Positions 1 to 9,088 are shown, counted from the stretch's first letter. The stretch is DNA of 64,000 nt from Rhizobium sp. BT03 (GCF_030053155.1 NZ_CP125640.1:2865501-2929500); one strand, 5' to 3'. Translations and numbers: made by a program. The notes: generated from the sequence alone by a model not told the origin.

Positions 1-1026
1 GTCATAGGGCAGGCAGGCGAGGGCCGCCCAGGGCGCGATCGTGCCGTCGTCCGGGCCAAGCGGCGCGCCGCGGGCGGCATAGCCTAGAACCTTCGGCTGG
101 CGGCCGCCGCGCATGCGCCGGGTCGGCGGCGGGCCGTCGCAGGCGGAGAACCCCCAGATATTCCTGTTATAGCCGACGAACTGGCCGGGATTGCGCTCGG
201 CATAATCACGCTGGACGTTGATGACCACCTGGGTGTTGCGGAAATAATCCCAGTTCCGCTCGGCCATCGGTCTGTCGCGGATGCCGCGGAAATCGATCCA
301 GGCATGGGAAAAGAGATGGATAAACAGCGGTCCCGCATAGAGATAGGGCTGCTCACCATGCATCATCCAGGAATAGCTCGACGCAAAAGCGTCGTAGCAC
401 GATTGCGGGATGGGGTGCGTCGGCGAGGCGAGCGCCAGGGCATAAAGGATGATCGCCTCGTCGAAGCCGTGATAGCGCCAGCGCAGGAAGCCGGAAGAGG
501 GCTTCCAGCCCATGGCAATGGTATCGCCCTTGTTCAGGGCCCAGCGCCAGTCGACGCGTTCGTAGATGAAGGTCGCGAGTTCACGAATTTCAACTTCCGT
601 CTCGTCGTCTTCGCGGTCGAAATACTGCGCTGCCGTCAGGATGCCGGCGATTAGCAGCGCCGTGTCGATGGTCGAAAGCTCGCTGTTCCAGGCGCGATTG
701 CCGGTATCCATGTGCAGGAAATGGTAGAAGAAGCCGCGGTGGCCTGTCGCGTGGCGTTCCTCGCCCTGACGCGCCTCGGCGAAGAAACGCAGCGTATTGA
801 CCGTGCGTTCGGCTGCTTCCCTGCGGGTGATCCAGCAACGCTCGACACCGACAGGATAGGAGGAAAGGGCAAAGCCGATGGCTGCGATGCTTGCCGGCAC
901 GCCGCCGATCGAGGTATCGGCTACCAGGCCATTTTCGGGATTGGAATATTTCAGGAAGTACTTGAATGCCGAATGCTGCAGCCTGTCGACGAGTGCTGCA
1001 TCAATGTCTTCAATCCGTTGCAGCAT
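1..1026 (-). CDS. Glycoamylase-domain (PF10091) protein, C-terminus outside window
   Basis: The frame opens at an ATG (complement 1024-1026) behind an AGGAG and stays open to base 1, so 342 residues are visible and the C-terminus is missing. It is a clear paralogue of the protein at 9431-10750. Shared blocks include 'NPENGLVADTS', 'GFFYHFLHMDTG', 'STIDTALLIAG', 'ERVDWRWALN', 'SHAWIDFRGIRD' and 'RGAPLGPDDGTIAPWAA'. PF10091 proteins are alpha/alpha barrels related to GH144 endo-beta-1,2-glucanases and to the C-terminal domain of cyclic beta-1,2-glucan synthase. No signal peptide is seen, so it is probably cytoplasmic. The actual substrate is not shown by the sequence; beta-1,2-glucan or its oligosaccharides is an inference from the family. 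Confidence 0.85.
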   Translation of the reverse strand, partial: MLQRIEDIDAALVDRLQHSAFKYFLKYSNPENGLVADTSIGGVPASIAAIGFALSSYPVGVERCWITRREAAERTVNTLRFFAEARQGEERHATGHRGFFYHFLHMDTGNRAWNSELSTIDTALLIAGILTAAQYFDREDDETEVEIRELATFIYERVDWRWALNKGDTIAMGWKPSSGFLRWRYHGFDEAIILYALALASPTHPIPQSCYDAFASSYSWMMHGEQPYLYAGPLFIHLFSHAWIDFRGIRDRPMAERNWDYFRNTQVVINVQRDYAERNPGQFVGYNRNIWGFSACDGPPPTRRMRGGRQPKVLGYAARGAPLGPDDGTIAPWAALACLPYD

Positions 1027-1391
1027 AGGCTCCTACCCAACTGTTGCATCGCCCCATGCTTGAACATGGCGGCCGTCCCCGGGCAAATCAAACCTTTTTG
1101 ATTCGCAGGGATAAGAGAACACAAATGGGCGGAAGTGGTCGTTAATAATTATTGGTGAAATAATATCTAGCAGAAGTCATATAAGCAGCGCAGCAAAAAG
1201 GGCCGGCCGAGCGCCACCGCCCCGGGTTATTTTCCCGCAATACTTGTTGCCTCCGCCCCTTTGGAAAGCGGCCGCCAAGCCCTGAGGCGCACTAAAGCGC
1301 GTCGCGATCTTTCAGATTCGCTCCTGCTTTAGCTCTTGTTTTCCCGCATGTCGTTGCCGCAAAACCGCTGCACACTTTTGCGCGACATGCT
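1027..1391. other. Intergenic region with promoter-like AT-rich stretch
   Basis: No convincing gene is present. Bases 1140-1190 are strikingly AT-rich for this genome and lie upstream of the leftward glycoamylase gene, so they probably carry its promoter; no exact boxes could be fixed. The right end, from about 1292, is a palindromic repeat described separately. Confidence 0.5.
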
Positions 1392-1394
1392 TTA
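1292..1394. repeat. Rhizobial intergenic palindromic repeat, copy 1
   Basis: About 100 bp beginning CTAAAGCGCGTCGCGATC and ending in a long hairpin whose arms are GCATGTCG...GCAAAA and TTTTGC...CGACATGC. A second diverged copy lies at 62038-62141 and a truncated one at 8750-8774. The last bases (TTTA on the + strand) supply the TAA stop of the gamma-glutamyltransferase gene at 1392-1394. It resembles the RIME-type intergenic mosaic elements of rhizobia, but family membership was not checked. Confidence 0.7.
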
Positions 1395-3173
1395 TCGTCC
1401 GACCGCATAGGCCTGCATCAGGCGCGGCGTGGCGGCGGCGCGCAGAAGCCCGTCGGCATCGCGCTGCGCCGCGGTCAGCCGGCCGATGGTCCAGGGATCG
1501 GCGACCGTCAGCCTGTGGCCCTTGCGGGCGAGCGCATCGAGCACATCGGCGCCGAAATTCGCCTCCGCCATCAGGCTGCCCGGCTCGCGGGTGCGCGGAT
1601 AGAAGGAGCTCGGAAAATGGGCTGTGTGAAACAGCGGCCGGTCGATCGCCGCCTGCAGGTTGAGCTGGTGATTGACATGGCGCAGGAAGAAGGAGAGCTG
1701 CCATTGTTCCTGCTGGTCGCCGCCCGGCGTGCCGAAGGCCAGCGTCGGGCGGCCCTCGTAGAGGCCGAGCGAAGGCGTCAGCGTCGTGCGCGGCCGCCTT
1801 CCCGGCGCCAGCGACGTCGGCAGGCCAGGCGTGAGCCAGAACATCTGGGCGCGGGAATTGAGGCAGAAGCCGAGACCGGGCACGGTCGGTGAGGATTGCA
1901 GCCAGCCGCCGGATGGCGTGACGGAGACCATGTTGCCGTCGCGGTCGATCACGTCGATATGCACGGTGTCGCCGCGTTTTTCCAGATGCGCCATGGTTGG
2001 CTCGTAGACGGCGCCGGTCTTGGAATCGGCGCCGAGCATCTTCATCGTCAAATCATGCTGCGCCTCGAAACCCGGAACGATGCCGGGGCGAAGATCGAAG
2101 GAGGCGTCGGCGCCGATCAGCCTGCGGCGCTCGCTCGCATAGGTCTCCGACAACAGATGCGCGACGGGGATCGCGGAAAAATCGGGATCGCCGTAATAGA
2201 CCTCGCGGTCGGCGAAGGCGAGTTTCATCGCCTCGGTGACGGTATGGACGAAATCGGCGCCATCCGGGTCCATCGCGGCGAGATCGAAACCCTTGAGGAT
2301 CGACAAAGCCTGCAGAAAGACGGGACCCTGGCCCCAGGGTCCTGTTTTGGCGATGGTCCAGCCGTGATAATCATAGGTCAGCGGTTCCTCGACCGTTGCC
2401 GACCAGTTCGCCATGTCGTCTGCGGTCAGCACGCCCTTATGGCGGCCGCCGCTTGCATCCATCACTTCGGCGGTCCTCAGATAGGCGTCGATCTTCTCGG
2501 CGATGAAGCCGCGGTAGAAGGTGTCGCGGGCCGCTTCAATCTGTGCTTCCCGGCCGCTTTTAGCCTCGGCTTCGGCAATGACGCATTTCCAGGTTTCGGC
2601 AAGCACCGGATTCCTGAAATTCGCCTGCGCTTCAGGGACGCTGCCATCCGGCAGCCAGGTTTTGTGGGAGGTCGGCCATTCCTTTTCGAAGAAGGTCGCA
2701 AGCCCCTTGATGGTGGCGGAGACGCGCGGCAGCAGGGGATGGCCGTGCTCGGCGTAGTAGATCGCCGGTTCCAGCACGTCGCGCACGCTCATCGTGCCGT
2801 AGTCGCGCAGCATCAGCATCCAGCCGTCGAAGGCGCCGGGGATGACTGTTGCAAGCAGGCCGTCGCCGGGGATCAGCGTCAGGCCTTCACTGGTATAGTG
2901 CTCGATCGTCGCGCCGGCGGGCGCCGGCCCCTGCGCCGAGATGACCTCGACCTTGTCCTTCTTCTTCGAATAGATCACCGCCGGCAGGTCGCCGCCCGGG
3001 CCGCAGAGATGCGGCTCGACAATGTGCAGCACGAATCCGGTGGCCACCGCGGCATCGAAGGCGTTGCCGCCCTTTTCGAGAATGCTCATGCCGACCGCCG
3101 AGCCGATCCAATGCGTCGAGGTGACGACGCCGAAGGTGCCGAGGATTTCGGGACGGGTCGTGAATGCGGTCAT
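1392..3173 (-). CDS. Gamma-glutamyltransferase family protein
   Basis: This 593-residue Ntn-hydrolase family member is translated as one precursor that normally cuts itself before a conserved Thr. The N-terminal 'GNAFDAAVA' and 'GPGGD' (about residues 36-62) are family hallmarks. 'DTVHIDVIDRDGN' near residue 403 carries the likely processing/nucleophile Thr, followed by 'PSGGWLQSSPTVPGLGF'. No signal peptide is visible, unlike periplasmic GGT of E. coli, so it may be a cytoplasmic gamma-glutamyl hydrolase of the YwrD-like type. The ATG has AAGGA at good spacing. It lies 54 nt after the M81 peptidase-like gene on the same strand, probably one operon for breaking down a peptide. Its stop codon is formed by the adjoining repeat. 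Confidence 0.88.
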   Translation of the reverse strand: MTAFTTRPEILGTFGVVTSTHWIGSAVGMSILEKGGNAFDAAVATGFVLHIVEPHLCGPGGDLPAVIYSKKKDKVEVISAQGPAPAGATIEHYTSEGLTLIPGDGLLATVIPGAFDGWMLMLRDYGTMSVRDVLEPAIYYAEHGHPLLPRVSATIKGLATFFEKEWPTSHKTWLPDGSVPEAQANFRNPVLAETWKCVIAEAEAKSGREAQIEAARDTFYRGFIAEKIDAYLRTAEVMDASGGRHKGVLTADDMANWSATVEEPLTYDYHGWTIAKTGPWGQGPVFLQALSILKGFDLAAMDPDGADFVHTVTEAMKLAFADREVYYGDPDFSAIPVAHLLSETYASERRRLIGADASFDLRPGIVPGFEAQHDLTMKMLGADSKTGAVYEPTMAHLEKRGDTVHIDVIDRDGNMVSVTPSGGWLQSSPTVPGLGFCLNSRAQMFWLTPGLPTSLAPGRRPRTTLTPSLGLYEGRPTLAFGTPGGDQQEQWQLSFFLRHVNHQLNLQAAIDRPLFHTAHFPSSFYPRTREPGSLMAEANFGADVLDALARKGHRLTVADPWTIGRLTAAQRDADGLLRAAATPRLMQAYAVGR

Positions 3174-3227
3174 TCGGGATGTCCTTTCTGGCCGGATGTC
3201 GTTTCTGAGAGTCGGATCGCTCGAAAC

Positions 3228-4670
3228 TCAGGCGCGCGCCGCGCGCGCAGACAGGAAGACCTGCGGCTCGAAGGCAAAATCCTTGTCGAAAGGGTAGGTC
3301 GGATGCTGCTTGCGCAGCCGCGGCAGGCGCTCGACGAACTGATCGACGACCCCTGTCGACAGCGCCATCAGGTTCGGATTGGCGATCGGCGCCAGCTCGG
3401 GCGAGAGATAACCCGACTTGACGACAATGATGCTGGCGCCATGCGGATCAAGGCCGAGCCGGGTGAAATCGGCGATATTGTGATAGGGCCGGCGTTTGGC
3501 CGAGAGCACGAGATCGATGCCACCGGTCGAGACCACCGCCTGGCGGTCGGCCGGATCCGGCGTTTCGTGCAGGAACTTGACGGTGAAGCGGCCCGTAACC
3601 GGCCTGCTGCCCTTGGAATCGAGCGAGGCGCCGACGCTGAGATTGAGCGCCGCGCCGATGCCAGCGGCATAACAGGCCTCGGCCGCCGCCTTGTCGGCGA
3701 TGCCGGCGAAAACGACGCCCGTCGCACCCTTGGCGATCAGCTCCGCCAGCATGTCGGCCCGGTCGCCGACACCGCCACCGGTCGGGTTGTCGCCGGATTC
3801 GGCGAGCACGACAGGAGCGGTCGGGCTGGCGATGGCTCTCGCGACGCATTCTTCCAGCGAGCCGGTCTCGCAGCCGAAGACGAAATCTCCGCGTGCATCC
3901 CAATAGGCGCTCGCGAGGCGTCTGGCTTCACGCTCCAGCACGGCGCGGTCGGTGCCGGTCATGATAGCGGCGGCGGTGGCGCGCGGTTCGTCGGCCCAGA
4001 CGTAACCGACCATCAGGGATGCGTCCCAGACGCCGTCGATCTCGTCGATTTCCGGCAGCATTCCATAGAGGCTCTTAGCCGGCTCATCGACGGTGCTGGT
4101 GCGTTCGCCGGGCAGCACGACCGGGATCGGCGCCCAGAGAACGACAGGCCTCACGCCGGTTTTCAGGCTCTTCACCAGCATGAAGACCGAGCGGCGCATC
4201 GTCTCCTCGACATCGATATGCGGCGCGGTGCGATAGGTGGAATAGATATCGAGCGCATCGATGATGCGCTGAGTGACGTTGCCGTGCAGGTCATAGCTTG
4301 CCGAAACCGTGCAATCCTCGCCGACCAGCGCTCGGGCAGCAGAAATCCAGTCGCCTTCGGCATCCTCCATGCCCTCGACATACATTGCGCCATGCATGGC
4401 GAGATAAAGACCGTCGAGCGGCAGCAGCGGCTTCAACCGCTCGAGGAATTCGCCCTTGAAGGCCTCGTAGGTGGCGCGCGAGACCGGGCCGCCGGCAATG
4501 GCGCGGGCATGGATCGTCGGCAGGAATTCGGCGTCATAATCCTTCAGGAAGGCGAAGTAGGAGGATTCCAGCAGGGCTTGGCCGCGCAGTACCCGAAAAT
4601 CCTTCTCCTCGTTCAGCACGGGATTGTATGTGCTGCACTCGATATGAATGCCACCGACGGCAATGCGCAT
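3228..4670 (-). CDS. M81 family metallopeptidase, MlrC-like
   Basis: 480 residues. M81/MlrC-like proteins (DUF1485 with the MlrC C-terminal domain) are metallopeptidases named after the enzyme that finishes microcystin breakdown; their usual substrates in soil bacteria are unknown. Diagnostic blocks are 'GGIHIECSTYNP' at the N-terminus, 'MHGAMYVEGMEDAEGD' near residue 100, 'SYDLHGNVT' and 'SGDNPTGGGVGD' in the middle. The start at 4670 (MRIAVGG) was chosen over an upstream ATG because it has a GAGG at proper spacing and matches the family start. It is followed by the gamma-glutamyltransferase gene, which suggests cooperation in peptide catabolism. The neighbouring transporter and LysR genes on the other strand are wrecked. 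Confidence 0.88.
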   Translation of the reverse strand: MRIAVGGIHIECSTYNPVLNEEKDFRVLRGQALLESSYFAFLKDYDAEFLPTIHARAIAGGPVSRATYEAFKGEFLERLKPLLPLDGLYLAMHGAMYVEGMEDAEGDWISAARALVGEDCTVSASYDLHGNVTQRIIDALDIYSTYRTAPHIDVEETMRRSVFMLVKSLKTGVRPVVLWAPIPVVLPGERTSTVDEPAKSLYGMLPEIDEIDGVWDASLMVGYVWADEPRATAAAIMTGTDRAVLEREARRLASAYWDARGDFVFGCETGSLEECVARAIASPTAPVVLAESGDNPTGGGVGDRADMLAELIAKGATGVVFAGIADKAAAEACYAAGIGAALNLSVGASLDSKGSRPVTGRFTVKFLHETPDPADRQAVVSTGGIDLVLSAKRRPYHNIADFTRLGLDPHGASIIVVKSGYLSPELAPIANPNLMALSTGVVDQFVERLPRLRKQHPTYPFDKDFAFEPQVFLSARAARA

Positions 4671-5110
4671 GATGAACCTCAGTGATATTGGGAGCAATCA
4701 GGAAGGAATGGACGGTGGCGGCAGCGTCCTCGCCTTTCGAGGCCGGTGTCGTCATCTGGTATTTCGCCTGTCATCTTGACACCAAGTGCGGGCTCGCCGC
4801 AAGCGAATGGCTTCTTACCTTCATCGAGATCGCCATCGGCCGTGCTCAAAGGAGCCCGACAGGATAAGGCGCGCCTTATGCCGCGCCCATGAAGATCCTC
4901 GGTTGCCGAATTCGCCCCCTAATACGCAAGATGCAATGTGCCCGATCCCCGTTATCCATCAGGAGTTGTGCCGCTCGGGCAGTGCTGCCAGCCGGGACGC
5001 GCATCGCACGCTTCGATGCGACCGCCGGGGTGGGCCGATGCGGCACCCCCACCCCCTGCTATAGGCCGCAGGAACAGGAAAACGTTTATCGCTAGCCAAG
5101 GGAGGCAGTT
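4671..5110. other. Intergenic region between divergent M81 gene and MFS pseudogene
   Basis: No supported coding sequence. It should hold the leftward promoter for the peptidase pair and the old rightward promoter for the transporter. The only standout motif is a perfect 16-bp palindrome, ATAAGGCGCGCCTTAT, at 4864-4879, which could be an operator. A strong GGGAGG ribosome site lies at 5100-5105. Confidence 0.5.
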
Positions 5111-6000
5111 ATGTCATTGGAGACGGAAGCGGTTATTTCAGGTCCACTTGTCAGGGAAGAGACGTCCGATGCGTTCAAACGACGCTTCATGATCAGGATG
5201 ATCGCCGTTCTCACCGGCGGAATGCTCCTCGATGGTTACATTCTCGGGGTTATCGGCCCGGTGACGGCCGTCATGAAGGCGGAAATGGGGATGACGACGG
5301 TCGATATGGGCCTCATCGCCTCGGCTGCGTTGTTCGGGATTCTGATCGGTTCGCCGCTCGGCGGATGGGCGGGCGACAAATTCGGCCGCAAGCCGCTATT
5401 CATGATCGATATGGGGCTGTTCGTGCTCGCATCGGCGATGCAGTTCTTCATCGATTCGGTGACGATGCTGTTCGCAGTGCGGCTGCTGATGGGTATCGCG
5501 ATCGGCCCCGAATACTCCGTCGGCTGGCCACTGATGTCGGAATTTGCACCGGCCCGGCTGCGGGGGCGCCTGATGGGCGTCACGATCCTTGCCTGGTACG
5601 GCGGATTCATGATCGGTTACACGGTGGGGTACGTCTTGAACCTGCCGCAGCCCATGCCGTGGCGGATCATCATCGGAACGAGCACCTTTATCTCGGTGAT
5701 CTTGTTCTTCGCCCGGATCGGCCTGCCTGAATCGCCGCGCTGGCTGTGGAGCAAGGGTCGCAAGGACGAGGCGCGCGCGATCGCGCGGAAGTATCTCCAG
5801 AGCGCCGAGGAGACGGCGGACATGGAGAATACCGAGGTGCGTCAAGGCAGGTTCGCAGATCTACCTTCGCTGACAGTGTGTTGGAACAATATGGCCTCAA
5901 TGGCGGGCTCGCCGGTGGCGTCGGACTGTCGATGGTCGCGGTGGCCGGGGTCGTCGTCACGGTGGCGCTGATCGACAAGGCCGGCCGGCGTCTGTTCACG
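5111..6000 (+). pseudogene. MFS sugar/metabolite transporter remnant
   Basis: The first 245 codons read as a normal MFS_1/sugar porter N-terminal half: six membrane spans, the loop 2-3 motif 'GGWAGDKFGRKP' and 'PESPRWLWSKGRKDEA' after span 6. At about 5845-5866 the frame shifts. A short stretch in the +2 frame ('FADSVLEQYGLNGG' ... 'VALIDKAGRR') matches the span 8 region and the DxxGRR motif. Span 7 and everything after span 8 are gone, and the original frame stops at 5971. Two deletions therefore broke the gene. The N-terminal 286-residue product could still be made because the ribosome site is intact, but it could not form a transporter. Confidence 0.85.
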
Positions 6001-6001
6001 G

Positions 6002-6748
6002 TGGCTGGACATCATTTGCGACGGGATCAACAATATCAACGCTCCCTCCGACCCTCCCGTCATCACCTGTTCGGGCACCAATGCGGCGATCGCCTGCTGG
6101 CTGAAGCCCCTCGTGGACCGCTTCCGTTCCGAGCGGCCGGACGTCAGGTTCGTTCTTTTGGCCTCGGACGAAGACGACACGCTGCGGAATTTCGATGAAG
6201 TCGACCTTTCACTGATTTGTGGAAACGAGCGCTGCGAGGTCGGGGAGAATCTCTATTATCTCTTTCCGGATATCGTCCAGCCGGTCTGCAGCCCGGACTA
6301 TCTGGAACGCCACGGGCCGTTTCCGGATGCTCAAAGCCTGGAGCGGGCGGACTTGTTGGACCTGCATCGGAAGCATTGGACCTCCGATGCCATTGGCTGG
6401 CATCCAATCACCTGGGACGATTGGTTCCAGGCAAGCGGTCTCGGGGCGCCGCATGTGCTGCCCGTCATGACCAGCAACAATTATCCGCTTCTTGTGACCG
6501 CGGCGGTCAAAGGAGAGGGGATCGTTCTGGGATGGCATCACCTCGTGAGGTCACTGTTGGACGAAGGCGCACTCTGCACATTGTTCGACAGCCCTCTTCA
6601 GGTGGATCGGGGATATTATTTGAAGGCGAACCGGGCATCGCTGGATAAGCCGCATGTCCAGGAGTTCATAGATTTCGTTCTCACGGGTCTTGCGGCACTG
6701 GAACAAGAGCGCCAGCGTCCCGGAGCGATGCCGCGGGATGCCCTCTGA
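6002..6748 (+). pseudogene. LysR-family regulator remnant, effector domain only
   Basis: From about 6002 frame 2 reads 'WLDIICDGINNINAPSD', then 'PVITCSGTNAAIACWLKP', 'RFRSERPDVRFVLLASDEDD' and on to a stop at 6748. This is the substrate-binding half of a GcvA-like LysR regulator. The winged-helix DNA-binding domain (normally about the first 85-90 residues) is absent. The 5' end runs directly into the MFS remnant at a stretch encoding AGRRLF, a sequence likely in both parents, so a deletion at short homology probably fused them. An internal ATG at 6113 gives a 211-residue open frame, but without DNA binding it should not act as a regulator. Confidence 0.82.
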
Positions 6749-6952
6749 ACGGATGCGCCAGTGTGTAAGGCATCGGCTGAGTTCAGCCTCGAAGGGCCGG
6801 TCAATTGCCGTCTTGGATCGAACCAAGCTACAAAATAAATTACGAACTTGGGCCTGCGTCCGCCGGCGCGTCGGCTGGCATCCTACGCAAAATCGCTCTC
6901 CGTCATGCGCTTTTCGCTATATTATCCTCCGAGATACAGAGGGGGCGCGAAT

Positions 6953-8641
6953 ATGGGCAAGCAGCAAATTCCGCTCAAGACGACCGCAACACGATTCATC
7001 CGCGCAGTTAAATTATTCATGACATCCGATGTCGGCGGACGAGCCGGGTTTCTTCTCGGCTGTCTGATCGCTCTTTTTGGCGGTATCAGCGCTCTCAATG
7101 TCGTCAGCAGTTTTGTCGGCCGGCACTTCATGACTGCAATCGCTGACAGGCAGACAGCCGAATTCGTCCATCAGGCGATCTTTTACGCCAGTGTTTTCGT
7201 TGCTTCGACGATCGCGTCGGTGACTGCCCGCTTCGTTGAAGAACGACTGGCCTTGCTCTGGCGGCAGTTCCTTACCCGTCGCGCAATCGGTCTCTACATG
7301 GCCGACGGCACTTTTTACCGGCTGGGTATTCAGGGCAAAATTTCTCATCCTGACCAGCGGATCGCGGAGGATGTCAAAGCCTTCACGACAACGACGCTTT
7401 CCTTCCTGCTTATGCTTTTGAGCAGCATGCTGACCGTCTTCACTTTTTCGAGCGTACTGTGGCTGATCAGTCCGCTACTCTTCTTTACGGCGGTCATCTA
7501 CGCGGCCCTCGGATCGTTCATGACGATCCTGTTGGGACGGCCTTTGATCAAGTTGAACTATAACCAGCTCGACAGCGAAGCGGGCTTCCGGTCCGGACTT
7601 ATCCGTGTTCGGGAAAATGCAGAATCGATCATGGCCGAGGGTTCTGAGCAACGCCATGCAAACCGGCTGCTGCGGCAGTTTGACGATCTGGCGGCGAACT
7701 TCAGGCGGATAATCAGCATCAATCGCAATGTCGGCTTCTTCACCACGGGCTACAATTGGATGATACAGATCCTGCCGGTCGTTCTCATCGCGCCTGCGTT
7801 CATGCGCGGCGACATGGAGTTTGGCGTTATCACTCAGTCGGCGGCAGCATTTGCGATGCTCGTCGGTGCTTTCTCATTCATTGTCGCACAATTCAATTCG
7901 ATCTCGAACTTCGCGACCGTCGTGGCGCGCATCAGCTCGCTTTTGGACGCGATCGAAGAGGCCCGCACTTCGGCGAACCCTGGCATTGAATTTGCCGAGA
8001 CCCATGGAAGTCTCAGCTATGAGAACCTGACGCTGACGTCACCGGCAGGAGGCGCATTGCTGAAGGACTTGTCGATCCGTCTGCCTGCTGACACAAGAGT
8101 GATCATAACCGGTGAGGGCGATGACGCGAGCGTCGCATTGTTCCGGGCCACGGCGGGACTTAGCACGTCGGGGAATGGACGCATCATCATTCCACCTCGC
8201 GAAGAAATTCGCTTCCTCGGTCAGCGTGCGTATTGCGGCCCAGGAACTCTGCGCCAGATCCTGACCTCCCAGAAGCGTTCGATGGAGGAAACGGATGAGC
8301 AGGTCCTTGTTTTACTGAGGAAGCTCGGCGTAGTGCACCCTCTGGTATCCGGTGACCTGGACAGCGAGCAAGACTGGCCCACCCTGCTGTCACCGCGCGA
8401 GCAGCGCCTCGTTGCAATTGCGAGCGCGCTTATCGCGGCTCCGTCCTACATTCTTTTCGAAAAGGCCGATTCTATTTTCGGCCACGAGCTTTCGACCGAG
8501 ATCCTCAAGCTCCTGGCGGAACGAGGAATCGCGTGCGTCAATTTCGCCGAGCCAGATGCACCACGCGCGGCCTATGATATCGTTATCGAGTATCATTCGG
8601 ACGGCTCATGGACGCGGATCGATCGAAAAGCGGAGGCCTGA
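6953..8641 (+). CDS. SbmA/BacA-type ABC transporter with degenerate ATPase domain
   Basis: 562 residues, fused permease plus nucleotide-binding domain of the ABC_membrane_2 (SbmA/BacA, YddA) class. The first ~340 residues contain several hydrophobic spans and 'SHPDQRIAEDVKAF', a hallmark of this permease family. The C-terminal ATPase-like domain keeps its overall pattern but has lost its chemistry. The Walker A position reads 'GEGDDASVALF' (about 388), with no GxGK(S/T). The signature reads 'LSPREQR' (about 478) instead of LSxGE. The Walker B position reads 'ILFEKADSIF' (about 500), lacking DE. The switch His is replaced in 'NFAEPD'. Only the Q-loop Gln ('GQRAY') remains. The frame is intact, so this looks like a maintained pseudo-ATPase rather than a fresh pseudogene. 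The start at 6953 follows a G-rich ribosome site; an upstream ATG at 6848 lacks one. Confidence 0.8.
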   Translation: MGKQQIPLKTTATRFIRAVKLFMTSDVGGRAGFLLGCLIALFGGISALNVVSSFVGRHFMTAIADRQTAEFVHQAIFYASVFVASTIASVTARFVEERLALLWRQFLTRRAIGLYMADGTFYRLGIQGKISHPDQRIAEDVKAFTTTTLSFLLMLLSSMLTVFTFSSVLWLISPLLFFTAVIYAALGSFMTILLGRPLIKLNYNQLDSEAGFRSGLIRVRENAESIMAEGSEQRHANRLLRQFDDLAANFRRIISINRNVGFFTTGYNWMIQILPVVLIAPAFMRGDMEFGVITQSAAAFAMLVGAFSFIVAQFNSISNFATVVARISSLLDAIEEARTSANPGIEFAETHGSLSYENLTLTSPAGGALLKDLSIRLPADTRVIITGEGDDASVALFRATAGLSTSGNGRIIIPPREEIRFLGQRAYCGPGTLRQILTSQKRSMEETDEQVLVLLRKLGVVHPLVSGDLDSEQDWPTLLSPREQRLVAIASALIAAPSYILFEKADSIFGHELSTEILKLLAERGIACVNFAEPDAPRAAYDIVIEYHSDGSWTRIDRKAEA

Positions 8642-9088
8642 CTGTCGAGCGGTTCGGGCAGACTTCCTTGACGCTGCGCACATTCAATCCAGATATCGTT
8701 CCGATTTTCGAGCCGATGCGCTGTAGAGCCGCGCGCGTGCAAGTGGACCGCATCGCGATTTTTCAGATTCGCTTGTCACGCTAGAGCCTTTCCTAGTCAG
8801 ATTGAATCATTCTGTTGGCTCAAACGGAGTCGGCCGGTCGATCAGCCGGCCCGTTTCAGCCAACCCTCCCGCAGATTTGCCAAGCAAATCTGCAAGACTC
8901 TAAAGCGCCGGACGCACTTATCGCTTCGCCACGGCGAAGCGGTGCGGCCGGTGGGCCGGGCATGTTTCCGCCAGGATCAGAGGCGATCGGCTCGGACGTA
9001 CCAAGGGGTATGCCCTTCGCCAATCGCCTCTGCCCTGACGAAAACCTGCTCCGGCAGAATGCTTCAATCTGACCAGGAAAGGCTCTAG
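8642..9088. other. Non-coding stretch holding a truncated repeat and an inverted-repeat element
   Basis: Nothing coding is supported. Bases 8750-8774 match the start of the palindromic repeat at 1292 but are cut short. The rest is the 308-bp element at 8781-9088. Confidence 0.6.
8781..9088. mobile_element. MITE-like element with 34-bp terminal inverted repeats
   Basis: The ends 8781-8814 (CTAGAGCCTTTCCTAGTCAG...) and 9055-9088 are inverted repeats of 34 bp with two mismatches visible by eye. Inside lie further hairpins: 8814-8864 (arms GTTGGCT/AGCCAAC with an inner GGCCGG/GCCGGCC), 8871-8893 (GCAGATTTGC caa GCAAATCTGC) and 8922-8941 (CGCTTCGCC ac GGCGAAGCG). There is also a looser stem around AGAGGCGAT/AATCGCCTCT. 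No transposase frame is present and no clear target duplication is seen. It could be a non-autonomous transposable element or a structured RNA source. Its right end touches the stop codon of the DUF982-like remnant. Confidence 0.75.

Noticed and set aside
1896..4685. 929-codon open frame on the + strand
   Set aside because: It runs antisense through two clearly recognised genes (GGT family and M81) and has the Arg/Gly/Ala-rich composition of a GC-rich shadow frame.
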